NCBI GenBank assembly: GCA_022394775.1
Contig: JAGFCB010000018.1
Span: 1-59,421, forward strand
Origin: Candidatus Poribacteria bacterium
GTDB lineage: Bacteria; Poribacteria; WGA-4E; WGA-3G
Direction: 5' to 3'
DNA: 59,421 bases
In this document: positions 26,386-34,266 of the stretch, one piece after another
Layout: every line of letters starts with the position of its first letter
Numbering within the stretch: position 1 is the first letter of the stretch
The notes under the pieces: generated by a model
Told to the model about the DNA's origin: nothing
What the model saw: the letters and a program-made list of their open reading frames with translations, nothing else
Database searches by the model: none
Program-made: the position numbers and the translations under genes

Positions 26386-27363
26386 CTACTGACGGACGTT
26401 TGGCTGGAGCACGCCGTAAGGCAGCTGCTCGCCTTTCAGCCCAGCGAGCAAATTCTCCATCGCCATTGTCGCCATCTTCATGCGTGTCTGGACGGTAGCA
26501 CTACCGAGATGCGGTGCGATGATAACATTATCTAAACTGAGTAAGGGATGATCGGTATTAATCGGTTCCGGTTCGGTTACATCAACGGCAGCACCTGCAA
26601 TCTGTTCTTCTTTAAGCGCGTCATACAAAGCGTAGTGATCAACAACAGGTCCCCTCGCGATGTTAACCAAAATAGCGGTGTTTTTCATGAGGGCGAGTTC
26701 TGCTTTGCCGATGAGATGCGTGGTCTCTTCGGTCAATGGAACATGGAGCGATACGAAATCGGAGGTTCTTAGAAGTTCCTCAAGCGTGGTGTATTCTACA
26801 CCGAGTTCTTGTTCCCAGTCGGGACGCCGTTCGCGTTTGTAATAGAGGACGCGCATGTCAAACGCTCTTGCCCGCTTAGCGACTGCATGACCGATTCGCC
26901 CCATACCGACAATTCCTAATGTCGCGTGATGTACGTCGGTCCCCCAGAGGATATTGGGGTCGTAGTATTTCCATTGCTTAGACACTTGGACGTGGTTATA
27001 GGCAGGAACAATGTTTCGCGCGGTCGCGAGTAGAAGTGCCATCGTCATATCAGCGGTGGTATCGCTCAGGACACCCGGCGTATGTCCAACCGCGATGCCG
27101 CGTTCTCTGCAAGCCTCAACATGGACATGGTCATAGCCGACTCCGACAACGGAGATCGCTTTGAGGTTCGGTGAAGTTGCGATCATCTCTGGGGAGACGG
27201 GTTCGTGCCCATAAGTCATTAATCCATCGAGAGGCGGAATTTTTTCTGCGATAGGGGGTAAAATGGCACTTGTATGCCACATATCAACATCGCATTCCTC
27301 TGCGATTTTAGCACGAATTTCTTCTGGGATCGGACGCGTAATAAAGACTTTAAATCGTGACAA
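26386..27363 (-). CDS. D-isomer-specific 2-hydroxyacid dehydrogenase (glyoxylate/hydroxypyruvate reductase-like)
   Basis: A cytoplasmic NAD(P)-dependent dehydrogenase of 325 residues, related to GyaR/GhrB. The Rossmann loop is LGIVGMGRIGHAVAKRARAF. The catalytic Arg is in VNIARGPVVD, the Glu in DVTEPEP and the His in NVIIAPHLGSAT. It probably reduces glyoxylate or hydroxypyruvate, or acts on a related 2-ketoacid. The start codon is a TTG at 27363, supported by a strong AAGGAGG six bases before it. It stands alone on the minus strand, downstream of der. Confidence 0.9.
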   Translation of the reverse strand: MSRFKVFITRPIPEEIRAKIAEECDVDMWHTSAILPPIAEKIPPLDGLMTYGHEPVSPEMIATSPNLKAISVVGVGYDHVHVEACRERGIAVGHTPGVLSDTTADMTMALLLATARNIVPAYNHVQVSKQWKYYDPNILWGTDVHHATLGIVGMGRIGHAVAKRARAFDMRVLYYKRERRPDWEQELGVEYTTLEELLRTSDFVSLHVPLTEETTHLIGKAELALMKNTAILVNIARGPVVDHYALYDALKEEQIAGAAVDVTEPEPINTDHPLLSLDNVIIAPHLGSATVQTRMKMATMAMENLLAGLKGEQLPYGVLQPNVRQ

Positions 27364-27515
27364 AATGCTCCTCCTTGGGAATGGCTATCGGCTTTCGGCA
27401 GTCGGCTATCAGTAAGGTGTGTAGCAGGTCAAACGTTTTTCCCCGACAAACAGGTTACTGAAGACCGAAGTCTGTTGAAGACTGACTGCCATTTTCTCCG
27501 AAAGCCAATTATGGC

Positions 27516-27624
27516 AGAACTTACGCATTTTTCCATGATAACAGACATCGGACGCACTGCAGGCGGGATTTCAAATCCTGCAGAAATACCCAAGCAAAAT
27601 CCTGCAAGGGGCTGCGTAAGTCCT
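27516..27624 (+). repeat. Family B element, subtype 2, with minisatellite insert
   Basis: Ends AGAACTTACGCA and TGCGTAAGTCCT. The interior (TTTTTCCATGATAACAGACAT ... GCACTGCAGGCGGGATTTCAAAT) matches the element at 45348-45434, but here the hairpin is interrupted by GCAGAAATACCCAAGCAAAA flanked by AAATCCTGCA on both sides. The small frame 27475-27786 across it is not a gene. Confidence 0.7.
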
Positions 27625-27631
27625 ATATGGA

Positions 27632-29041
27632 TTACGACCGGCGGTAGAAAATACGTATCGGTGTGCCGTGAAACCCGAATTCTTTCCGAATGTTATTTAC
27701 AAGGTACGCCTCATAGGGTTGACCGACTCGGTTTACATTCCGTCCAAAAATTAGGAAAGTCGGTGGCTGCGTTTCGACTTGGGTGATATATTTAAGCGCA
27801 GGACGCACCCCTTTGACCCGCGGCGGTGGGTGTGCATTGCGTAACGCCAGCAGCAATTCGTTGAGTGCCGGTGTCGGGATATGGGTACAATACTCTCGAT
27901 GCACCTCTAAGGCAGTCGCTAAAATGTGGGTAACGCGTTGTCCAGTAACAGCAGACACAAAGACGCGTGGCACATAGTCAAGTTGTGGGAGTTGCGCGTC
28001 AAATTTATCCATAAATGTCGGATGTGTTGTGTTATCCTTTTCAATCAGATCCCATTTATTCAAAACTAAAACCGAGGCTTTCCCCTGCCGTTCGATGAAC
28101 TTGGCAATGGTTTTATCTTGTTGCGCAGCTTCTTGGGTTACATCCAACACAAGGACGGCAATATCGCTCTGCCGGATGCTGTGTATGGCACGCTGGACAG
28201 TTACGGATTCGAGTTCGTCATTGATAGCGGATTTGCGGCGCATGCCGGCTGTGTCTACGATCTCGAACGGGATATTATCGTGGACGATTCGGATATTCAC
28301 GGCATCGCGTGTTGTTCCGGGTCTATCATCAACGATCATCCGTTCTTCACCCAACAGATTGTTAATAAGCGATGATTTTCCGACGTTCGGTCTGCCAACA
28401 ATCGCAATTTTTATGGTGCGAGATCCATCGTGTAGTGTTTCAGTCGTCTCCGGCAAGTTGTCTACAACGTGGTCGAGGAGTTCTCGAATGCCGTCGTTTT
28501 GGACGCACGATGTCCAGATCGGTTCTTGGAATCCGAGGGTATAGAATTCCGCGGCTTCATTATGGAGTCGTTCGCTATCTACCTTGTTGACGACGAGAAA
28601 GATGGGTTTATCAGTTGCCCTGAGTTTATTAGCAACGGTCATGTCGTGTGGCATAATACCGGTTCGTGCATCAACGACAAATAGTACAAGGCTCGCTTCG
28701 TCCAAAGCGGTATCTACCTGCGATTGGACGTTATCGATAAGCCGGTCTTCTGGATCGATGTCCAAACCGCCGGTATCAACAATGGTGAAGGCGCGGTCTT
28801 CCCATTCTACATCTGCGTAATTCCTGTCGCGGGTTACGCCGGGCGTATCATGGACGACAGCGTATCTACGCGAAGTTCTCGGTTTTCCTGTAGCGCGCGA
28901 TCCGTCCCGCTCTTCAATTTCAATATCGGCATTTGTATTAGATCCTGTGAGAGGTGCCGATGCTGTGATTCTATTGAAGAGTGATGATTTTCCGACGTTC
29001 GGTCTGCCGACAATAGCGACAATAGGGAGTCCGGTTTCCAT
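27632..29041 (-). CDS. der: Ribosome biogenesis GTPase Der
   Basis: A double-GTPase needed for assembly of the 50S subunit. Two G domains are present: GRPNVGKSS (12-20), DTGG, and NKVD in the first; GRPNVGKSS, DTAGMRR and NKWD in the second; then a C-terminal KH-like domain. The protein has 469 residues from the ATG at 29041. That start has AAGGAA about 10 bases upstream within the CCGAACCGCAAGGAAA repeat; the longer frame from 29095 translates the repeat and is rejected. Odd feature: about 28 extra residues lie between GKSSLFNRI and HDTPGVTRDR (residues about 27-58, rich in Thr, Asn, Glu and Arg), in the switch I region of the first G domain. Confidence 0.95.
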   Translation of the reverse strand: METGLPIVAIVGRPNVGKSSLFNRITASAPLTGSNTNADIEIEERDGSRATGKPRTSRRYAVVHDTPGVTRDRNYADVEWEDRAFTIVDTGGLDIDPEDRLIDNVQSQVDTALDEASLVLFVVDARTGIMPHDMTVANKLRATDKPIFLVVNKVDSERLHNEAAEFYTLGFQEPIWTSCVQNDGIRELLDHVVDNLPETTETLHDGSRTIKIAIVGRPNVGKSSLINNLLGEERMIVDDRPGTTRDAVNIRIVHDNIPFEIVDTAGMRRKSAINDELESVTVQRAIHSIRQSDIAVLVLDVTQEAAQQDKTIAKFIERQGKASVLVLNKWDLIEKDNTTHPTFMDKFDAQLPQLDYVPRVFVSAVTGQRVTHILATALEVHREYCTHIPTPALNELLLALRNAHPPPRVKGVRPALKYITQVETQPPTFLIFGRNVNRVGQPYEAYLVNNIRKEFGFHGTPIRIFYRRS

Positions 29042-29043
29042 TT

Positions 29044-29072
29044 TTTTATATTTCCTTGCGGTTCGATCAGGC
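29044..29072 (-). promoter_or_regulatory. Repeat that supplies the ribosome binding site of der
   Basis: Minus strand CGCCTGATCGAACCGCAAGG then AAATATAAAA, ending just before the ATG at 29041. The AAGGAA core is the Shine-Dalgarno. The same repeat lies before the MazG-like gene (52161) and in tandem next to it. Confidence 0.6.
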
Positions 29073-29218
29073 GAGATTCTTATTTCACGTTCCAAGGGGT
29101 AATCCGTCCTGCATTACATTACGGACTACGGTTTTTGGTGCTAATTTCATCAGAAATCGGATTTGGACATCGGAGAAATCGGAGCAGCAACCCAATATTT
29201 AAAAAAGTGAAGCAGCAA

Positions 29219-31402
29219 TTAGATTTGATCTCCAAGCGTCGCTCTGTCATTAGAAACGGCAACAACTGATTTTATCACAACAATGGTAGGAATTGCAAGC
29301 AATACTCCCCAAAAACCGAGTACGGCTGCACCAACGATGACAGCGAACATAATCAGCAATGGGTCTACATCAACAGCATCACTCATGATTTTCGGAGAAA
29401 TCAGTGAATTGTCAATTGCCTGAATACCCAAGATAGCGCCCAACACGAATGCACAGCGAACGAGAAAATCAATTGTTCCGAAATCGCCGGCTGCCAGTCC
29501 CATCAGCATCGCCACAAACGCGAAAGCCCCACCAATAAAGGGGCCAAATGTAGGTATAGCGTTACAGATCCCTGCAAGTATACCGATAACTAAGGCGAAC
29601 GGGACTCCTATGATACTATAAGCAATAGAAGAAATTATTGAGACAATGGTGATGACGGTGACGAGCCCTCTTAGGAACTCTTGCAGGTTTTTATCGACTT
29701 CGCGTAAATAGGTCTTAGCAATCTCACGATACGCATCAGGCACAAGCGTGACGAAACTTCGGAAATAGTTGTCAAATGATTGGTTCGCATAGACAAACAC
29801 GATGAGCGCGAGAAATACCGTCGCTATAAATCCACCGAACCTAAAAGCGATTGAACCGGCAAACTGGAATCCCTCTTTGACAGCCTCGCTCCCCGTTTGC
29901 GCGATTGTCGGTATTCTTTCCGTCAAATACGATTTTACCTGTTCAACGATCGGTTGGTCCTTGTAGGCGTGGCTAATGCCTTCCCGATATGTAGTGAAGC
30001 GCCGCCATTTGTCGGCAGCAGTGGCGCGATGCCAGATAGAAGTATCATTCCCAACATATACACCTGAAGAGGCAGAAGTTAGCATTAAAAGTGCTGGCGA
30101 ACCAGAGATGACTGGCATCTGTTCCGTTTTTTGCCAATCGAGGAGACGGTTCCATTCATGGAGTCCGTCGGGTGTGCCAGCATATAGTTCGATATTGGCA
30201 ACCTGCGAAGTTCCATCTATGTTCCCTGTCGTCTCATCACCACCCGCAAGGGCATAAACCTCTTGTGTTATTGAAGAGAGTTCTTCCCATCCGAAAGAAC
30301 GCCCTTCGAGATGCCAATGCACGGTTGTAACTATGGCTGCAGTGGCCATCTGCCCTACACTGGCAACATAAATTGCTCTATCACCGTTGGTATCAGTCGT
30401 CGAGATAATACTTACGACGGATCTCTCATCGTACGTATTAGGTGCGACCGGATACCATGCTTCACCAGCGTTATTACTCGCATAGAGTCCGTTTTGGGTT
30501 CCGACGTAGATTTGCGTGTCATCCCAATGTGGAAGGTTAACGGCTTGGACGGAGAGTGTGTCAAAAGGCGTGTCTTCCAATTTCTGCCATATCTGGACTG
30601 GAGTTGTGTCATCTCCATCATCAGGCGCGACCTTATAGTAACGGTATAATCCGCTTTGGGTACCGGCGTAGATAACATTTTCACTCGCCGTAAGTGATTG
30701 TATCGGTTTACCGAGAAGCGCGCCGTTGGTGATACCGACACGGAAGGGTTTCCCTTCAGTGTCCCGTCGCATTTCATAGACCCCGTGATTCGTGCCCAGA
30801 TAGAATGTTTCTAATATTTCTGTAGTCGAATCTTCGTTGTCTCTCTCGCCTTCGTCAGCGGGTGAGTTAGCGCTGATAGTGACTGCCTTAAAAGTCTCAC
30901 CGACGGTATAAGGCAAAATAAATTCATGGTAAAACTTCAGCAATCCAGCACCCATTTGACTGGTTTGCCTACTCACTTGTCTACCTGTGTAGAATAGCAC
31001 ACCCCCACAGATAAGCACAATCATGGTGGTCGCGATGCCACGTTGATATTGCTTTTTAAACGGGAGTGCATTCCAAAGGAATCTGAAAACGTAAGCGAAA
31101 CCGAAACCCAGAATGAAAGGCATTAGCACGTCTAACAAACGTGTAAAGAGCCATAGGCTTATCATCACTATTTCCAGAATGACAATGCTTCTGATGTCAA
31201 TCCAGCGATAGATACGTGTGAGTAGCACAATCAGCAGTATTGGAATTATCGGATGTAGGAGCATCCGATTGCTATCGGCACCGTTGCCTATGTAATAGGC
31301 AAAAGCGATCCATCCGGCAGCGAGTACGACACTGATAATCGCGAGAATTGTTGCGCCACTGAGTGTGGGTTGCTGTGGGTTCGGTTGGTTTTGTGTGTTC
31401 AT
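29219..31402 (-). CDS. AI-2E family transporter with a large beta-propeller-like insertion
   Basis: A 727-residue membrane protein, about twice the usual length of the AI-2E (YdgG/PerM/YdiK) family. The N-terminal three or four helices (residues about 12-135) and the C-terminal part (from about 500: GFIATVFLALIVFVYANQSF, GILAGICNAIPTFGPFIGGA, ALLAIP-type end) are typical. Between them, residues about 170-470 form an extra soluble region with five repeats of the type IYAGTQSGLYRY (FYLGTNHGVYEM, IYVGTQNGLYAS, LYAGTPDGLHEW, VYVGNDTSIWHR). This resembles BNR/two-component-regulator propeller blades. The insert sits in the large loop after TM3, probably extracytoplasmic. The family exports autoinducer-2 or acts as a sodium/proton antiporter; the insert may sense or gate. 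TTATAAG repeats lie nine bases upstream of the ATG. Confidence 0.85.
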   Translation of the reverse strand: MNTQNQPNPQQPTLSGATILAIISVVLAAGWIAFAYYIGNGADSNRMLLHPIIPILLIVLLTRIYRWIDIRSIVILEIVMISLWLFTRLLDVLMPFILGFGFAYVFRFLWNALPFKKQYQRGIATTMIVLICGGVLFYTGRQVSRQTSQMGAGLLKFYHEFILPYTVGETFKAVTISANSPADEGERDNEDSTTEILETFYLGTNHGVYEMRRDTEGKPFRVGITNGALLGKPIQSLTASENVIYAGTQSGLYRYYKVAPDDGDDTTPVQIWQKLEDTPFDTLSVQAVNLPHWDDTQIYVGTQNGLYASNNAGEAWYPVAPNTYDERSVVSIISTTDTNGDRAIYVASVGQMATAAIVTTVHWHLEGRSFGWEELSSITQEVYALAGGDETTGNIDGTSQVANIELYAGTPDGLHEWNRLLDWQKTEQMPVISGSPALLMLTSASSGVYVGNDTSIWHRATAADKWRRFTTYREGISHAYKDQPIVEQVKSYLTERIPTIAQTGSEAVKEGFQFAGSIAFRFGGFIATVFLALIVFVYANQSFDNYFRSFVTLVPDAYREIAKTYLREVDKNLQEFLRGLVTVITIVSIISSIAYSIIGVPFALVIGILAGICNAIPTFGPFIGGAFAFVAMLMGLAAGDFGTIDFLVRCAFVLGAILGIQAIDNSLISPKIMSDAVDVDPLLIMFAVIVGAAVLGFWGVLLAIPTIVVIKSVVAVSNDRATLGDQI

Positions 31403-31411
31403 TGTGTTGAG

Positions 31412-31434
31412 GTTATAAGTTATAAGTTAAGAGG
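31412..31434 (-). repeat. TTATAAC heptamer repeats upstream of the AI-2E transporter gene
   Basis: Two tandem TTATAAC units (minus strand CCTCTTAACTTATAACTTAT) nine bases before the ATG. The same block, including the CCTCTTA lead, is found before the Uma2 gene (34001-34023) and, with three units, before the ATP-grasp gene (56007-56036). Confidence 0.5.
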
Positions 31435-31496
31435 TTTTTGATTGCGTTACGTGTTCCTCTTAACCAACAACTTACAACCATTCGTCTGAAAACTAA

Positions 31497-33089
31497 TTAC
31501 GATGTTGCTGGTGCTTCGGCTGAATCTCTGGATTCATACGCCTCAATCACACCTGCGCCGATGCTGTCACCCCAGACGTTAACTGTGGTGCGGAATCTGT
31601 CAAGCAACCAATCGATAGAGAGAATCAGCGTAATACCCTCGACAGGGAGATCTACGGCTCTCAACACGATAACCATCGTAACAAGCCCTGCTTCTGGGAT
31701 CCCTGCAGCACCGATAGCAGCCAAGGTTGCGGTAAGCACGACGACCACCTGTTGCGCTGGATCCATGGAAATTGCGTACACTTGCGCAATGAACATGACA
31801 GCGACCGCCTCGTAAAGTGCCGTGCCGTCCATATTAATAGTTGCCCCTAACGGAAGCACAAAACTGGAGGTCCGGCGTGAGACACCGTTCTGGTTCTCGA
31901 CCCCTTCCATGGTTAAGGGGAGCGTTGCGCTTGAACTCGCAGTCGAAAAGGCGTTGAGTAAAGCGGTTGCCATGCCTTTAAAGTAGTTTAGCGGATTTCT
32001 GCGTCCGAGGAGCAGTAGGAGTACCGGCAAAGCGATAACAGCGTGTACGCCGAGCCCTAACACGACTGTCGCGCTATACTTACCCACTGCGACGAGTTCG
32101 GGCCAGAAACCTGCGAATCCCTTCGCCTCGCCAATCCTACCTGCGATTAAGCCAAAGATACCGAGCGGAGCGACGTACATGATCCAGTGAACGAGTTTCA
32201 TCACGGCTTCATTTAGCCCCGAAATCACAGCGACGACAGGTTTGCCAATGTCACCGAGCATAGACAAGGCGGCACCGATGAGGAGTGAGAAAAAGATTAG
32301 CGGCAGAATGTCGGTATGCACCATCGCTTTGAAAACGTTCGATGGGATCATCCCCTCTTTGCCGGTTTCTTCGTTACCGAGGAACACCTCCTTGATCGTG
32401 CTGCCCATCGTCTTTTCCATTTTGCCGGACACGCTTGTAGCAATAGGTAGATTGATGTTAACGCCAGTGCCAGTGTTTCGAGGTTCTATCGCGACGAGCT
32501 GACCGTCAATGAACAACAGGCGTTCTCCACTCTCTGTTGGAACGTAACGTGCATCTTTGGATAGAGGGTGCCAGGCATCTACGGTAGCTGTTGTCCCGGA
32601 AATTGTTTTGATTTCACCCTGTACGTTCTGGTCGGTGAGCGTTATAACATATTTATTGTTGTAGGTCCGATTGAATTCACCGCTTAATTCAACAGTGAGC
32701 ATATCAGGCCCGGAGAGTGTATAACTCAGATCGGCGCGTTCTTCGCCTTGCGATAGCCCTTTTCCGGGTGAGATGAGGTTCACAAGAATCATCCCGATGA
32801 TAACGGAAATAGCGGTTGTTGCCATATAATACAACACCGTTCGTCCGCCGATGGAACCGATGTTTCGGATGTCGCCTAAATTTGTTATGCCGACGATCAT
32901 CGACAAGACAACGAGCGGGACGACTATCATCTTCAGTAGATTTAAGAATACTTCACCGAGTATCGTTGTGTGGACTGCGAAGTTTGGCGCGTACCCGCCA
33001 ATGATCGCTCCAGCAATAATGGCGATGATAATTCCGTAGAGTAGACCGAGACTTACTTTCGGTTTCTTTTCTTCTTGGTTTTCGTTCAT
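31497..33089 (-). CDS. Dicarboxylate/amino acid:cation symporter (DAACS) with an extra loop domain
   Basis: An inner-membrane secondary transporter of the GltP/DctA/SLC1 family, importing glutamate, aspartate or C4-dicarboxylates with sodium or protons. Family motifs: hairpin 1 serine-rich AFSTASSSATLPLTMEGVEN, TM7 NMDGTALYEA and the TM8 region PVEGITLILSIDWLLDRFRT. It is 530 residues instead of about 420. About 110 extra residues (roughly 110-240: SQGEERADLSYTLSGPDMLT ... GERLLFIDGQLVAIEPRN) look like a small beta-rich domain in the loop after TM3, probably on the outer side. AGGAG lies eight bases before the ATG. It neighbours the AI-2E transporter, which also has an inserted loop domain. 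Confidence 0.92.
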   Translation of the reverse strand: MNENQEEKKPKVSLGLLYGIIIAIIAGAIIGGYAPNFAVHTTILGEVFLNLLKMIVVPLVVLSMIVGITNLGDIRNIGSIGGRTVLYYMATTAISVIIGMILVNLISPGKGLSQGEERADLSYTLSGPDMLTVELSGEFNRTYNNKYVITLTDQNVQGEIKTISGTTATVDAWHPLSKDARYVPTESGERLLFIDGQLVAIEPRNTGTGVNINLPIATSVSGKMEKTMGSTIKEVFLGNEETGKEGMIPSNVFKAMVHTDILPLIFFSLLIGAALSMLGDIGKPVVAVISGLNEAVMKLVHWIMYVAPLGIFGLIAGRIGEAKGFAGFWPELVAVGKYSATVVLGLGVHAVIALPVLLLLLGRRNPLNYFKGMATALLNAFSTASSSATLPLTMEGVENQNGVSRRTSSFVLPLGATINMDGTALYEAVAVMFIAQVYAISMDPAQQVVVVLTATLAAIGAAGIPEAGLVTMVIVLRAVDLPVEGITLILSIDWLLDRFRTTVNVWGDSIGAGVIEAYESRDSAEAPATS

Positions 33090-33257
33090 AGGGTTGACTC
33101 CTGTTTTAGTTGTTAGTTTTGACCAACAATTCGCGCTTTAGCAAAAGTATCTGTAGACGAGTTGTTGGTCAAAGTTATCGGTTGTCAGAAGGAAAATCTT
33201 CTCTTGATCGAATAAATAGCACTTCGTGATAGCAGCGAGCGCATCTGTTGGAAGCGG

Positions 33258-33965
33258 TTATTCGGAACTTTGTAGACGTTCAAGTGCTGCGCGTAGTTTT
33301 TCGAGTTCGGCTTCAGCATGTTCGGCACGAGATTCCGCTTCCTGCCGTGCCAGGGCTTCCTGTTCCACACGAGATGCCATTTCATCTACGTGTTCTCGAG
33401 AGGGGTATAACCACTCTGCCGTGCCTGGATCATACAGCCGCAGCGCGCCATCACGCTCACCTAATTCCAAACCCAATGTCTCACACGGAAGTCTACCCTC
33501 TACAAACGCTATTTCTTCATACGCATCTCCTACAAGCCGAAAACCGACGAAGGCAGGATCAATCTCATGATATGGGTCGTAGATGCAATACTCTTTGACC
33601 CGTAGAATCTGCTCATAAATCGCCTTCTTCTCGTTGAAGTCTTTCGCATACGTGCTCGGACTTGCCACTTCTAATACAAAATCAAGCGTCGGGGGTTGTT
33701 CCCACGTTTTATATGTTCGGAGCTCTTTTTTCGACAAACCGCGAACCATGAATACATCCGGGGAGATGCTCTTCCGAGGATTCCCTTCTTCGTAATACAG
33801 GAGCATGTTGCCAGCGATATACACATCTGCAAACCTGCGGAAATGGCTTCGCAGAATATCCATGCAATCTATCATCACTTGCTGATGTCTCGGCGTTTCT
33901 GCCATCGGTTCTCCGTCTGATTCGGGATAGACGAGTGTGGGGGCAGTGCCTATTCTTTTTTCCAT
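33258..33965 (-). CDS. Uma2 family (DUF820) putative restriction-endonuclease-fold protein
   Basis: A 235-residue protein of the PD-(D/E)XK superfamily branch known as Uma2/DUF820, widespread in cyanobacteria and planctomycete-like bacteria. The visible catalytic-type pattern is SISPDVFMV, then LDFVLEVASPSTYAKD followed by EKKAIYEQ. The first 180 residues form the nuclease-like fold. The last 50 are a charged coiled coil (EMASRVEQEALARQEAESRA), common in this family. The biological role is unknown; a nuclease connected with mobile DNA is often suggested. GGAG stands nine bases before the ATG. Confidence 0.85.
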   Translation of the reverse strand: MEKRIGTAPTLVYPESDGEPMAETPRHQQVMIDCMDILRSHFRRFADVYIAGNMLLYYEEGNPRKSISPDVFMVRGLSKKELRTYKTWEQPPTLDFVLEVASPSTYAKDFNEKKAIYEQILRVKEYCIYDPYHEIDPAFVGFRLVGDAYEEIAFVEGRLPCETLGLELGERDGALRLYDPGTAEWLYPSREHVDEMASRVEQEALARQEAESRAEHAEAELEKLRAALERLQSSE

Positions 33966-34000
33966 CGTGCTATCTCCTTTGAAAGAGTTGTCAGTTGTTG

Positions 34001-34023
34001 GTTATAAGTTATAAGTTAAGAGG
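34001..34023 (-). repeat. TTATAAC heptamer repeats upstream of the Uma2 gene
   Basis: Minus strand CCTCTTAACTTATAACTTAT then AAC, 35 bases before the ATG at 33965. Same block as at 31412. Confidence 0.5.
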
Positions 34024-34123
34024 GTTCTGATGGTCTATCATCTCTTTGTAACCGCCATTACGCCTAAGCGTAACAAGCGTAGGAAGAAGAGGTTGGTCAA
34101 TCAACAATCAGACTTACAACTTC

Positions 34124-34243
34124 AGGACTTACGCAAATCGGACAAATATCGGACATTTAGACGCAAAAAGCGGTAATTTCCGTCCTATAAACCCCCTAAA
34201 TCCCCCTTATCATGGGGACTTTAAGAAGCGGTGCGTAAGTCCT
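34124..34243 (+). repeat. Family B miniature inverted-repeat element, full 120-bp copy
   Basis: Ends AGGACTTACGCA and TGCGTAAGTCCT, 120 bp, close copy of 9566-9685, including the internal CCCCCTTATCATGGGGA near-palindrome. It lies between aspS and the Uma2 gene; with the heptamer repeats it accounts for most of this 300-base gap. Confidence 0.8.
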
Positions 34244-34266
34244 AAACTTATAACCGATAACCATTT

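Noticed and set aside
27475..27786. 103-residue plus-strand frame overlapping the end of der
   Set aside because: It covers a family B element and the antisense of der; no start signals.
29042..29095. Longer start for der
   Set aside because: The extra 18 residues are translated repeat sequence, and the repeat contains a good ribosome site for the ATG at 29041.
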